The notes beneath the pieces were generated by a model that was given only the letters and a program-made list of their open reading frames with translations, made no database searches and was not told where the DNA came from. The position numbers and the translations under genes were made by a program. Shown here in pieces: positions 8,725 to 16,640 of a stretch of DNA of 19,125 bases (its first letter is position 1; each line of letters starts with the position of its first letter). Source of the DNA: Pavlovales sp. CCMP2436 (taxonomy: Eukaryota; Haptophyta; Pavlovophyceae; Pavlovales); assembly GCA_026770615.1 (NCBI GenBank), contig MU631435.1:195170-214294 (forward strand). The letters are read 5' to 3'.

Positions 8725-9322
8725 TTATCTGCGGGAAAACGACCGTGAACAAACTTTTGTCGCTCTTTTGCCGTTCCGTTTTACCGTTCTCTCGGCGCCA
8801 CCAAGCCCGCTGCCTCCGGCGGACGCGGCCTGCGCGCCAGCACGCCCGCGCCCGCGGCCGTCACCGCACGCGCCGCGGCCGCCACCGCGCGCGCCACCGC
8901 GCGATGTGTTGGCGCCACCACCCTCGCCGCGGTGCTCCGCCATAAGCTTGTCGATTTCCTTTGCCGTCTCGCACTCGTCGTCGCCAAGGTTAGCGTAGTC
9001 GGCGTCGTCCGAGCGGTAGTCCGTCAGGCGCTCACGGGATAGTGGCAGGTGGCGGGAACAGCACCCTCTCGAGGGGCTCGAGGGGGGCGTCGGTGAGGTC
9101 GACGGGGCCATCGATCGCCACGGGGTGCGGCAGCTACCCGATCTGCGGATGGGCATCAGCATGGGCCTTCTTCTTGGCCTGGTCCGCGTGGTAAGCGACC
9201 ACGTGCTCCTTGAGCGCAGCCGCCTCCGCCTCGGCCTTCTTCTCCCCCCGCGCCATCACGAACGTCAAACAAAGTAACGAACGTGTTTCTATTCGATCCC
9301 GTTTTTCTGCTTGAAGCATCAT
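8725..9322 (-). pseudogene. Broken hypothetical gene, basic/Gly-rich C-terminus
   Basis: Two minus-strand frames together look like one protein. From an ATG at 9256 (MARGEKKAEAEAAALKEHVV, a Lys/Ala-rich helix) the frame reaches a TAG at 9136-9134. It continues open after that TAG as PVAIDGPVDLTDAPLEPLER until about 9040. There the sensible reading moves to another frame: LTDYRSDDADYANLGDDECE, TAKEIDKLMAEH, then a Gly/Arg-rich stretch. That ends with Lys/Arg and a TAA. So there is one in-frame TAG and one frame change. Either this is a decayed gene or there are introns I cannot place. No family is recognised. Confidence 0.4.
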
Positions 9323-9804
9323 CGGTTGAGACTGAAATTCCCTTCGTTTTGCCGAGTGGGCTCTTTAGAAAAAGGCGGAACGGAAAAACGCGAAATCATT
9401 TTTTTGTTCACACTATCTATTCACTGCAGAAAAATCTTTCCAGCATGGTAGACGCTGACCCTACGTCGCTGCCGCTCCGCGAGCCTGAGCCGCTCGCCGA
9501 GAGGCCACTTGCCATCGGAGACTCGACGAGCGGTATATCACCTGCACCTCGGTCACGCAGAAGGCTATGATAAACGAGGGTGCCGCTCACTCCCAACGCC
9601 GCCCAAAGCGCCCCAGCCTCTAACACGCACCTATCGGTACCTCCTAAAATTTCTCTATTTGATAGAAATCCTTGCTTGTTTACAAATTTTTTAGTTGATA
9701 AGCCAGATTATATTACTTATTCAGGAGATTCCAACGCTGCCGAAGCCCTTCCTTTGCCTTTCGCGACCTTACCTTCCAAGGCTCGCATCCAGAGCACGAA
9801 ATAG
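9323..9804 (+). other. Ambiguous region with a possible small plus-strand ORF
   Basis: An ATG at 9580 opens 74 codons to a TAG at 9804 (MPLTPNAAQSAPASNTHLSV, later LVDKPDYITYSGDSNAAEAL). The second half is protein-like, though the DNA is AT-rich. A frame from an ATG at 9445 (MVDADPTSLPLREPEPLAER) ends at 9570. Both could be exons of one gene or neither real. The minus strand over 9417-9626 is also open, with similar third-base composition, so strand is not settled. Confidence 0.25.
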
Positions 9805-10059
9805 AGACTAGCGGTGACTGTGTGTACCCAACCTATTAAATAGGTTCGGATAGGATCCGTCCCAGGGGTCTAGCCGTAACCGGCTCTGCTGGCTGCCACT
9901 GCGTTGTCTAAATAACTAGAATCGATATAAACCTGCGCTGAGGTCTGGAGACATTCAAAGATTGTTTGCGCCTGTCTTCATACAGTATCAGTATAGGCTC
10001 AGCAACTCTAGAGTCTAGAGCCGCCTAGATGCGCACGCCCAGTTGCGGCGGTATTCGAC
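9805..10059. other. Spacer
   Basis: AT-leaning sequence with short palindromic words (AACCTATTAAATAGGTT at 9829-9845, CTCTAGAGTCTAGAG at 10007-10021). No gene or RNA signal is seen. Confidence 0.4.
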
Positions 10060-10061
10060 TA

Positions 10062-10215
10062 CAGGGGGTCGCGGGTAATAAGAAACAGCGACGTTAAGAA
10101 ACCGAGCCTCTTTTCAATGGCAATTTAAGCAAATTTGGCTATTGTTTTTATTTAATTTGCTAAGAAACTGAGCCTCGGTCTCAAAATCGCCCTTCTAATT
10201 GCCCGCGACCCCTTG
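10062..10215 (+). mobile_element. MITE copy 1, TA-flanked, ~23 bp terminal inverted repeats
   Basis: The 154 bp element begins CAGGGGGTCGCGGGTAATAA. Its right end, reverse-complemented, reads CAAGGGGTCGCGGGCAATTA, so the ends are inverted repeats of ~23 bp with a few differences. TA lies directly outside both ends (10060-10061 and 10216-10217), as expected of a TA target-site duplication. Inside, TAAGAAAC-GAGCCTC occurs twice in direct orientation around an AT-rich centre. It is too short to encode a protein. TA duplication plus CAGGG ends fit a non-autonomous Tc1/mariner-type element; the superfamily is inference. The full-length relative is at 14871-15026. Confidence 0.85.
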
Positions 10216-10217
10216 TA

Positions 10218-10691
10218 CTACCCGGTCGGCGGCAGTGGCGGTGGCAACTAGGCGGCGGCGAGAGAAAGGGGGCGACGGTGAGGAGTGCCGGACCGGAGCG
10301 AACTCTCGTCTACACATCCCGCGGCAGCCTGGACGCTAACTACTCTCTTCGGGTGGCCACCGGTGCACACAGTGACAAACAGTCACACTCCGTCGGAGTA
10401 ATAGTCAGAGCATACACGTTAATAGATGCGGCGAATTTTGCGCTGGTCTCGTCGCTTTCACATAGAGAAGCACTAGATCTCCCTGCTGTGTTATGTATCT
10501 GCCGGATCAGAGGCGCCCGAAATGGGGTCGGTTTTGAGCGGCGAGGCCTGCGCATATAAGTATTATCGCATAAGTATATCGTCCTTGCCACTCAACGTGG
10601 CAGTTACACATAATAGAAATTAAAAACGGGTGCGTGTGTTTGTGTTCTGCGCCACATTGATCGGAGTTAGATACTACTTGTTCGAAGGGCT
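10218..10691. other. Spacer upstream of a small ORF
   Basis: Overlapping open frames on both strands (10278-10559 plus, 10340-10591 minus) have no convincing protein character. GCATATAAGTATTATCGCATAAGTATATCG-type sequence at 10551-10580 is a short imperfect repeat with TATA-like words, ~110-140 bases before the ATG at 10692. It could be a promoter for that ORF but is unsupported otherwise. Confidence 0.35.
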
Positions 10692-10853
10692 ATGGCTCCC
10701 CTGACAGGGGAAGACCACCTTAGAATGTTTTACGAAGCCAAATGCGAAAAGTGGCCAGGATATTCTGAGCTAAATCGCGATTTGTGGATTCGTTTTATTT
10801 TTAGATATTATCGGCTCCCAACAACTCACTTGCTCGAATTAAATTACATATGA
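10692..10853 (+). CDS. Small hypothetical protein, 53 residues
   Basis: ATG at 10692, TGA at 10851-10853. The product has balanced, globular-looking composition with many aromatic residues: MAPLTGEDHLRMFYEAKCEK, then WPGYSELNRDLWIRFIFRYY and a short LPTTHLLELNYI end. Unlike the shadows around it, it is not dominated by Ala, Arg, Pro or Ser, and it contains six Tyr/Phe and two Trp. No signal peptide is evident. I do not recognise it. It may be a stand-alone small gene or the N-terminal fragment of a larger domain cut off by the TGA. It converges on the 3' end of the minus-strand transposon-like locus ~80 bp away. Confidence 0.4.
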   Translation: MAPLTGEDHLRMFYEAKCEKWPGYSELNRDLWIRFIFRYYRLPTTHLLELNYI

Positions 10854-10930
10854 AAAAGTGTTAAAATTTAAATTCGATCATGCAAACTCTCAACTTGCGC
10901 CGCGTGCGGGAGCGCGTCCACCAGCGACCA

Positions 10931-11827
10931 TCACCATAGAGTGGCGAGGATCTTGCCGTGCGCCTTGCGGGGGAGCTCCCAGATCGTCGGTGCCTCGGGT
11001 GCGCGTGGCTGCACGCCCGACCGGCGCGCCCGACTGACGACAAGCGGCCGACCAACGGGCGGGACCACGCTGAGCTTCTTCACGTTGACCGCGCGCACCT
11101 CGGTCGCGTTGAGGACAAAGCGGGCATCGGGGTCGTTGCCGGCAGCCACAGGGTCCCAGTCGACGAAATACATGCCCTCGGGGTCGGCAGGGTGGCTTTC
11201 AAACCATTTAACCGCAAGCGCGATGTCGCCCTTGGTGAAGGTGGTCTGCTCGAGCTTGCCGCCTGCGTGTGTGAACTCCTTGATGACGTACGAGCCGTCG
11301 CCTGCGTCGGCACCCTGCCCAATCCAGTACCGATCCCCTGCCCTCCGCCCGCGTCCATCCTCGCGCGCTTGCGCGACCACCCAGTCTCCTGGCCGCAGCT
11401 TCTTCGCGAATCCTTTGCCCGCCGCCTGCGCGGTCGTGCGCGTCTTCTGCACTGTGCGCGCGTCGATCTAATGCAGCTCCTGCACGACCCACTCGCACAT
11501 CGGCCGTCCGCAGCCTACGGTGGGGCTCGGGCACGTCGAGCCCATGCCCCTAGCGCACACGCAATCCCAGCAGCACTCGCACCAGCAGCCGAAAGTGCGC
11601 GCCGCGATCAACTTCTCCGTCAGCGCCAGGAACTCGTGCGTGCCCGAGATGCCATCCGCGCCGCTGAACTTGCTCGCGGCACCACGCTGCCGCTCGGTCT
11701 CGATCACCTCGCGCGGCGAGTGCACGATCTTGATCTCGCTGACGATCTTGGACTGGTGCGACTTGGTCCACGCCTCCGAATTGAAGTGCTTCTCGAGGTG
11801 CTCGCGCGCCTCCAGGTCAGTCGTGAT
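10931..11827 (-). CDS. C-terminal segments of the transposon-like gene, split by an in-frame TAG
   Basis: From 11827: ITTDLEAREHLEKHFNSEAW, SKIVSEIKIVHSPREVIETE, then a Cys-dense region (GCWCECCWDCVCARGMGSTC and VGCGRPMCEW) that looks zinc-binding. A TAG at 11470-11468 interrupts the frame, but the same frame continues with IDARTVQKTRTTAQAAGKGF. A second barrel-like region follows (KLRPGDWVVAQ, DRYWIGQG, SYVIKEFTHAGG, GMYFVDWDPV, NVKKLSVVPPV), and the end is a TGA at 10931. The coding character is the same on both sides of the TAG, so it is a recent nonsense mutation, the acceptor of a small intron ending CATTAG, or readthrough. Confidence 0.55.
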
Positions 11828-11940
11828 CTTGCCTGACACCGTAGATACCGCACATACAAATATAGTCTAGCATAACAGAGTCAGAACCCCCCCCCTCTTC
11901 CAACACACACTCAACACACAAACACACAAAAGGACATTAC
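11828..11940 (-). other. Predicted spliceosomal intron, 113 bp
   Basis: Minus strand: ...AAACAG|GTAATGTCC at the 5' end (11940) and GTCAGGCAAG|ATCACG at the 3' end (11828). It joins KRKQ to ITTDLEAREH in phase 0, which restores one frame between two coding segments. The interior is T/G-rich with a homopolymer run and has stops in the reading frame. Acceptor choice is driven by phase: the stronger-looking CAG five bases earlier would break the frame. Confidence 0.6.
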
Positions 11941-12408
11941 CTGTTTGCGCTTGGACTCGAGCCTGCAGAAGTCGAGCAGGCGGCTGACTTTGCTCAAGTA
12001 GTCTGAGCAAGCACTGCCAAGCGAGGCAGCTGGCGCATCAGCCGCGGGCGATGCAAGTGCTGCGGCGAGCGCTTTCACAGCGGGTGATGCGGGTGCTGCT
12101 GCAGGCGCTTCCGCAGCGGGCGATGCGTAGTAGTCTGAGCAAGCACTGCCAAGCGAGGCAGCTGGCGCATCAGCCGCGGGCGATGCAGGTGCTGCGGCGA
12201 GCGCTTTCACAGCGGGTGATGCGGGTGCTGCTGCAGGCGCTTCCGCAGCGGGCGATGCGGCGGGCGTTGCGTCTGGGAGGGAGAAGATGACGGGCACCGT
12301 GTCCATTGCGTCGTGATAGCATTTGTACAGTTCGCAAGTACGGCACAAACATGTCTCGCGTTTGACGCGCCGGAGGTCCACGGCGAGAGCTTTTAAAAGG
12401 ATGAATAG
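11941..12408 (-). CDS. Cys-containing and Ala/Pro linker exon of the transposon-like gene
   Basis: From 12408 the frame reads LFILLKALAVDLRRVKRETC, then LCRTCELYKCYHDAMDTVPV. It has a cluster of Cys (C-x-C-x2-C, then another Cys) that could bind zinc with residues elsewhere. It then enters an Ala/Pro-rich linker containing a 44-residue tandem duplication and finishes with YLSKVSRLLDFCRLESKRKQ at 11941, directly before a GTAATG splice donor. The join upstream is unresolved: the frame differs from the central segment by one base, and a 23-base GT...AG stretch at 12431-12409 would join them exactly in phase. Confidence 0.5.
11998..12261 (-). repeat. 132 bp coding duplication (44 residues)
   Basis: 11998-12129 and 12130-12261 are near-identical 132 bp units beginning GTAGTCTGAGCAAGCACTGC on the plus strand. 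On the minus strand they encode an Ala/Pro/Ser-rich unit with SPAAEAPAAAP and ASLGSACSDY. The high identity points to recent duplication, and the length preserves the reading frame. Confidence 0.9.
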
Positions 12409-13815
12409 CTGAGCGCCGTGCCGCAGAGGACGTTCTCGGTCTGGAACTGCGAGAAGAGTGCGTCCATAGTCTGCATCGCGACCAGCGCCTGCGCGACTTG
12501 CCAAAAGTTGGGGCCGACGCGCCTTCTCACGCGGTCGCGCGTGCACGGGCTGACCGCACCGTTGTCGTAGAAGAAGACATGTACTTTGGCCGCGTCAGCA
12601 GCGGAAAGATTGTCTTTCCGCTCGGCGCGCGCAGAAAGCGCTCGCCGAACAGGCGGTCGCCGGAGGGCCGCGAACTGACGAGTCCCACTGACCCCAGCAG
12701 CCCGCCCAGACGTCCCGGCCACTGCGGCTTCATCGGCGGGCGCGCCGATTGGCGCGGCAGCAGAGCGCACATCCTTTGTCAGGCGGCCAGCGTGCTTGTA
12801 CTCAATCAGCGTGCTCACGCCCTCCGCCGTGTACTCGACAGTGCAAGAGGAATCGGGGCGCAGCTCGCGCACCACGCCCGCGACTGTGAAGTTCCGCGTC
12901 AGCACGCTATCGCCCACAGCGATCGGCTCCCCCTTGCGCCGGACCGAGGCTGCAAAAGCTGCGCGGATCTTTCGGCATTCGTCGAACACTGCGTTCGATC
13001 GGCTGAGGCCGAGTGCTGCCTTCACCCGCCGCACCATGCCTCCCGTCTCTCGCTCGACCACCGCCTCTGGCGAGAGTACGCAGAGCGCGGCGCAGTACTC
13101 GCTGCGCTGCACCTCCGTCTGGCACTTCTTGAGCTCGGAGAGGGCCTCGCGCGCCCGCAACACAATGTAGAGCGCAGTCTCCGCCGCGTCGTCTCCACTA
13201 GCCGCGCGCTCGGGCACAAGCGCCTCGAGCCTCTCGAGGACTCGCTCGCCGACGCCGAACGCAGACACAGCACCGACGATGAGATCGGCAACGCGCTCAG
13301 TAGAGCCGACAGCGTGATAACGCAGTGATGCGAGCACACCCCTGCGCGCGTGGTTAAGCGCAACTCTGCGCTGCCGCGCTGTGAATGCGTCGCCGTTGTC
13401 TGCATCGATCGGCACCTGAGCGCGCGCATGGAAGATTTGTTCTCGCCGAGTGAACTCGCGCAGGTCCCACGTCGTCCAGTTGTCGTCTGCATCATCATCG
13501 GTGCGCCCGCGCTTCGCCTCTACGGACTCGGGCGCGCTGCGCGCCCGCCACAGCGGCGGAGGCTCGGTCTCGGCCGGCTCCGAGCGCGCACGCGACAAGC
13601 GCGGCACCAGCTCGGGCGGCGCGGGCTCAGGCTCGAGCTGCACCCGGCAGCGGAGTGTTGCGAGATTCGCGTTGACGAGCTGCACGATCGCATGCTGCAG
13701 CGTGGGGCGCACAGCCGAGGTACTGCACTTGAGCTGCATCCGCTTCGTTGGGTCCACCGCCCGGCAGCAGCCGAGCGACACCTGAACGTACTCGCGCTTG
13801 ACTGCGCTTCCCCCG
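12393..13815 (-). CDS. Central segment of the transposon-like gene
   Basis: The frame opens upstream of the GTG at 13781 (AVKREYVQVSLGCC). It has a Pro/Glu/Arg-rich stretch (residues ~55-95), an acidic patch (GRTDDDADDNWTTWDLREF) and a mostly helical region. A segment resembling a small beta barrel follows (GEPIAVGDSVLTRNFTVAGV, then SCTVEYTAEGVSTLIEYKHA), of the SH3/Tudor-like kind often seen as accessory domains. Towards the end come KVHVFFYDNGAVSPCTRDRV and LFSQFQTEN. The frame then stops at a TAA (12393), while the next segment's frame starts LFILLKALAV. Domain names are by resemblance only. Confidence 0.55.
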
Positions 13816-13993
13816 TCTCCGCGGAGTGCACGTTGTCCTCATTGCACAAGCGCGCAAGGAGGTCATCAGCGCTTTTGCCGACGAGCATAGCGAGCGGCTC
13901 TGGCCAGCGGAGCGACATCGCAGCGGCGGGCGGATGCTGCAAGTCTGGAGCGATCCAGAGCACAGGAAGGGTTTTAAAAACGGTTCGAAACAT
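13790..13993 (-). CDS. N-terminal segment of the transposon-like gene
   Basis: ATG at 13993 begins MFRTVFKTLPVLWIAPDLQH. A second in-frame ATG lies 25 codons later (MSLRWPEPLAMLVGKSADDL), followed by LARLCNEDNVHSAETGE. After that the frame turns Ser/Arg-rich, and the sensible reading moves to the frame of the next segment (AVKREYVQVSLGCC). The change occurs near a run of five G at about 13810-13814, where a one-base error or mutation is plausible. A short intron is the alternative. The true start could be either ATG. Confidence 0.5.
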
Positions 13994-14868
13994 GTTTAAA
14001 ATCGGCGCGCGTTAGTTATTGATCCCTGGCTCGCCCATGAAGAGTTGAAGATATTCTAAAAAACTCATAAAATAGAGCTCGTTAAGCTCGACCAATAAAC
14101 ACTTCAAATTTCGGCGTAGCCCGTCAGGAATGCTCTCATCTCGGTAAGATGGTCTTCGCCCACTTGATAGCTGTCAGGGGGTGACCTGAGCCATAGCCGA
14201 AGGGCCAGGCTAGCGCATAAATGTTGCTTCAACAACATTACCTGGTCACCGGCACACGACGCCAACGGTGCCGTAAAGCGGCCAGCGTATGGGGCGCCCC
14301 AACTTTCGGCGGAGTTCGTGCTTAATTTTGATTACTTCGATCCCCAAAATTTGCGCGAAATCCGAACTATCGCAAAGCGTCGTTTCGACTCGAAGACGGA
14401 ATACAACGATTTTTGCTTGAAGTGATTTATACATTTCGAGCGGAATCCGTTACGAATTTTTTTAGCGAAATGATGGCCACAAAATGGCAAAAACATGGCA
14501 TACATTTACTCCGAATAGCTGCACGGATTGTAAGCGATTTTTGAGTGATTTATTTTTTCTGCCTTAGAAAAATCAAAAAAAATTACGATGCTATATCTTG
14601 AAGCAAAATGTAACTAATTCGGTATCTCTGTATTTCGTATTCATTTTGTGCATTATATTTTGCTCTAAACATATTTCTGAAATTTCGTCCAAGGATGTGG
14701 CGCAACCAGATATAGAATAGCGATGTGGTCCACTCTTTGAGTCATCGATAATAGCAAGCGGTCTCTCGGCAAGCGGCTCAGTCAGGCTCGAGTGGCAGCG
14801 ACGTACGGTTAGCGTCTTCCATGCTGAAACTTTTATGATTTTTCTGCAGTGAGGTTACCAGGTCATAA
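13994..14868. other. AT-rich spacer, one small hairpin
   Basis: No convincing gene. A 62-codon minus ORF (14246-14434) exists but lacks supporting context. AATGTTG at 14220-14226 pairs with CAACATT at 14233-14239 around a 6-base loop. A region rich in TTTCG/CGAAA words spans 14320-14460. Confidence 0.4.
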
Positions 14869-14870
14869 TA

Positions 14871-15026
14871 CATGGGATCGAGGGCAATAAGAAGAGCGAA
14901 TTTTGAGCTTGAGGCTGAGCTTCTTAGCAAATTACATACAAACAATGCTTAAATTACATGCAAACGATGCAAAAAACGAGGCTCAGCTTCTTAACGCTAC
15001 GGCTTTTTATTGCCCGCGACACCCTG
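14871..15026 (-). mobile_element. MITE copy 2, inverted relative to copy 1
   Basis: The 156 bp element is flanked by TA on both sides (14869-14870 and 15027-15028). Read on the minus strand it begins CAGGGTGTCGCGGGCAATAA and aligns with the 10062-10215 element end to end. The shared order is the terminal repeat, GCGTTAAGAA-C-GAGCCTC, an AT-rich centre, GCTAAGAA-CT-AGCCTC, CTCAAAAT-CGC and the other terminal repeat. The inner end (CATGGGATCGAGGGCAATAA on the plus strand) is the more diverged. Same family and same inferred Tc1/mariner-like affiliation as copy 1. Confidence 0.85.
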
Positions 15027-15028
15027 TA

Positions 15029-15239
15029 GGCCACCGGGAGGTCGCATCGTCAATCTGATTGATCTCTGGCTATCCCCAAGACGACACGCTCACGGCAATG
15101 TGCGGTGACCCTGGGTGTCCGACGCGCGGTGCGTCGGCTACGCAGCGTGCCAAACCCATCCTATTTTTAATAGGTTAATTGAATTTATCTTATTCTATAG
15201 GCTCAGCAGAGGTCAAGCCCTACACTCCCGCGTCGTCTC
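15029..15239. other. Spacer
   Basis: No gene recognised. A GC-rich palindromic patch (GTCCGACGCGCGGTGCGTCGG at 15117-15137) precedes an AT-rich stretch with AATAGGTTAATT. Confidence 0.35.
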
Positions 15240-15625
15240 TCCGCTAGAGGGGGGCACAACGTACCATGTATCGGAAATATCACCGATACATCGCGATACA
15301 ACTGATGTATCGTGTATCGCGATTCACATCTCTCGGGACCTAGCGTGGGAAATGTATCGCCTCTTTTGATACACAATACATCAGATGTATTGCATTGTAT
15401 CGTGTTGTTTCGCGTTATGTATCGCGTTTATATTGCGTTGTATCCGCCCTTTTAGGGTTCAAACACGCCTTGATGCATCAAATGATAAACCAAATTAATT
15501 AAAACAGGCCTTGATACAGCCCTGATACATCTCTCACACTGAGTCCCGGGAGCCTTGTATGACTGATACATCCGTTACACGAAACTGACATTGCGATACA
15601 TCAGATTGGTTGTATCACCCCCCAT
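15240..15625. repeat. Dense cluster of GATACATC / GATGTATC words
   Basis: In under 400 bp the pentamer GATAC or its complement GTATC occurs well over a dozen times, often as GATACATC, GCGATACA or TGTATCGCG, in both orientations and at irregular spacing. Neighbouring words can pair: CGATACA near 15289-15302 with TGTATCG near 15306-15319. It is neither a tandem array of fixed unit nor coding. It could be a factor-binding cluster, a decayed inverted-repeat element or a foldback structure. Confidence 0.7.
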
Positions 15626-16031
15626 CTGCTCTCCGCCACGAATCTGCTAAGCTTACTAAGTGCTTACTAACTAGTTACTACTCGTCACGAAGCTTAGTAT
15701 AGCTGGACTTATTGCATAGGCGTGTGTAGCTGGTTTTGGAAGGCGGTATCAACTTTCCTTCTTTTTTTTTTGTCTCCATGGGCCCCAGGCTTCACCCCCT
15801 AAATAGATAGACCTCATACACCTGCGGCAGTCCTTTTCTTAAATTTCAGCTTGCCTATCGACATTTACGGTAGCAACTCTCGCCTTGATGACTTTGCCGT
15901 CCCCGCAGCAGGTGTAGAGCAAAGGACAAAGTGCTCTGCCCCCAGACGGCAGACCTCCGCTCCCACGGCAAATGAAGGCACATTCGCGGATTGGCTAATT
16001 ACAGATGTCAATTGGCTCATGTAATATTTGA
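15626..16031. other. Spacer
   Basis: No gene called. Contains clustered TTACTAA/CTTACTA words (15650-15710) and a T run (15763-15771). The minus strand is open near 15865-15990 (ANVPSFAVGAEVCRLGAEHF), which may be a further exon or chance. Confidence 0.35.
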
Positions 16032-16640
16032 TCAAGTGCTCGGGGCCTGGCACACGTCGCGGTCGGCGATCGAGGCGGCGGCGGGGTCGACGTGTGCAGT
16101 CAGACGTCCGATTGGCATAACGAATGGGGCGACGTCCCGCGTTGCCTTGGGGATGGCACTCGAGCTGACCGCGCCACATGGGCGTCTCCACTTCGGAGGG
16201 GTTGGCTTGAAGAAAGGATTTACATGCCAGCAGGCGGTGAATGAATCTAGTGCAGGCGAGATCAGCATGTACGAAAAGCACATCTCGTCCATAAGGAGGA
16301 CGCCGAGAACTGTGCGGCTCATTCGCTTTCTCGAGTCGGTCAGACACGTGTACTGGAGCGCATCTCCGCGATGAGTGCGCACGGGTGCTTTGAGGAAGGT
16401 CATCTGCGAAAAGGGTGAGCTGTGCGGGTTGAAAGGATCTGGTAAGGTTAGGATCAGGGCTAGGGATAGGGTTAGCCGCCCGTGATTGAATTGGGGAGTA
16501 CAATTACGTAGGTAGGTCTGTTAAAGGGTTGATAATGCCTCACCGTCTAGAGCAATGACGCGCGCACTGCCGTTGGGGAAGACCTGCTCGGTCACGGCCT
16601 TGGCGCCGAGCAGATGCATATGGAGATTGATTGCGACCAA
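16032..16640 (-). CDS. Hypothetical protein, two exons (16640-16544 and 16438-16032)
   Basis: Exon A (16640-16544) follows a good acceptor (CTCCCTTCCTATAG) and reads LVAINLHMHLLGAKAVTEQV, FPNGSARVIALD, ending in phase 1 at the donor G|GTGAGG. Exon B (16438-16032) starts after ACCTTACCAG, with CTAAC, a possible branch point, ~10 bases earlier. It continues in phase as DPFNPHSSPFSQMTFLKAPV, then CLTDSRKRMSRTVLGVLLMD, KPTPPKWRRPCGAV and FVMPIGRLTAHVDPAAASIA, to a TGA. Third positions in this frame are GC-rich, whereas the competing minus frame (16503-15865) and the plus ORF (15991-16374) are Arg/Ser-rich. The family is not recognised. A first exon may end at the strong donor GAG|GTAAGC (16931/16930), but phase does not yet match. 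Confidence 0.5.
16439..16543 (-). other. Predicted intron with telomere-like CCCTAA words
   Basis: 105 bp, GTGAGG...TTACCAG on the minus strand, joining exons A and B in phase. Its 3' half is GGCTAACCCTATCCCTAGCC followed by CTGATCCTAACC, degenerate CCCTAA-type repeats. These also supply the pyrimidine tract and branch-point-like CTAAC. Confidence 0.55.

Larger units (their letters stand above)
10931..13993 (-). pseudogene. Transposon-like multidomain gene, frame-broken, intron-containing
   Basis: Whole locus, read from 13993 down to the TGA at 10931. The coding segments follow one another on one strand with strong third-base GC. They are broken by frame changes near 13810 and 12420 and by an in-frame TAG at 11470-11468; one clear GT-AG intron lies at 11940-11828. 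Segments in order: N-terminal ~65 residues; a 450-residue part with a barrel-like region; a Cys-containing segment; an Ala/Pro linker with a 44-residue duplication; a helical segment with Cys clusters; a C-terminal second barrel-like region. Architecture, decay and nearby MITEs suggest a mobile-element protein. No DDE/D catalytic triad could be identified by eye, so the transposase role and superfamily are not established. A host gene with missed introns remains possible. Confidence 0.55.

Noticed and set aside
7317..10296. GAGTGCCGGACCG shared by 7317 and 10283
   Set aside because: A 13-14 base match between two places is expected by chance in ~19 kb.
15991..16374. Plus-strand 127-codon ORF
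   Set aside because: The minus strand here has GC-rich third positions and a phase-consistent two-exon model, so the plus ORF is more likely a shadow.
16436..16475. TTAGGG-like words as evidence of a chromosome end
   Set aside because: They are degenerate, short and internal; no terminal tandem array is present.
15865..16503. Longest minus-strand ORF of the region (212 codons)
   Set aside because: It runs across the predicted intron and is Arg/Ser-rich. The alternative frame reached by the splice model has far better coding character.
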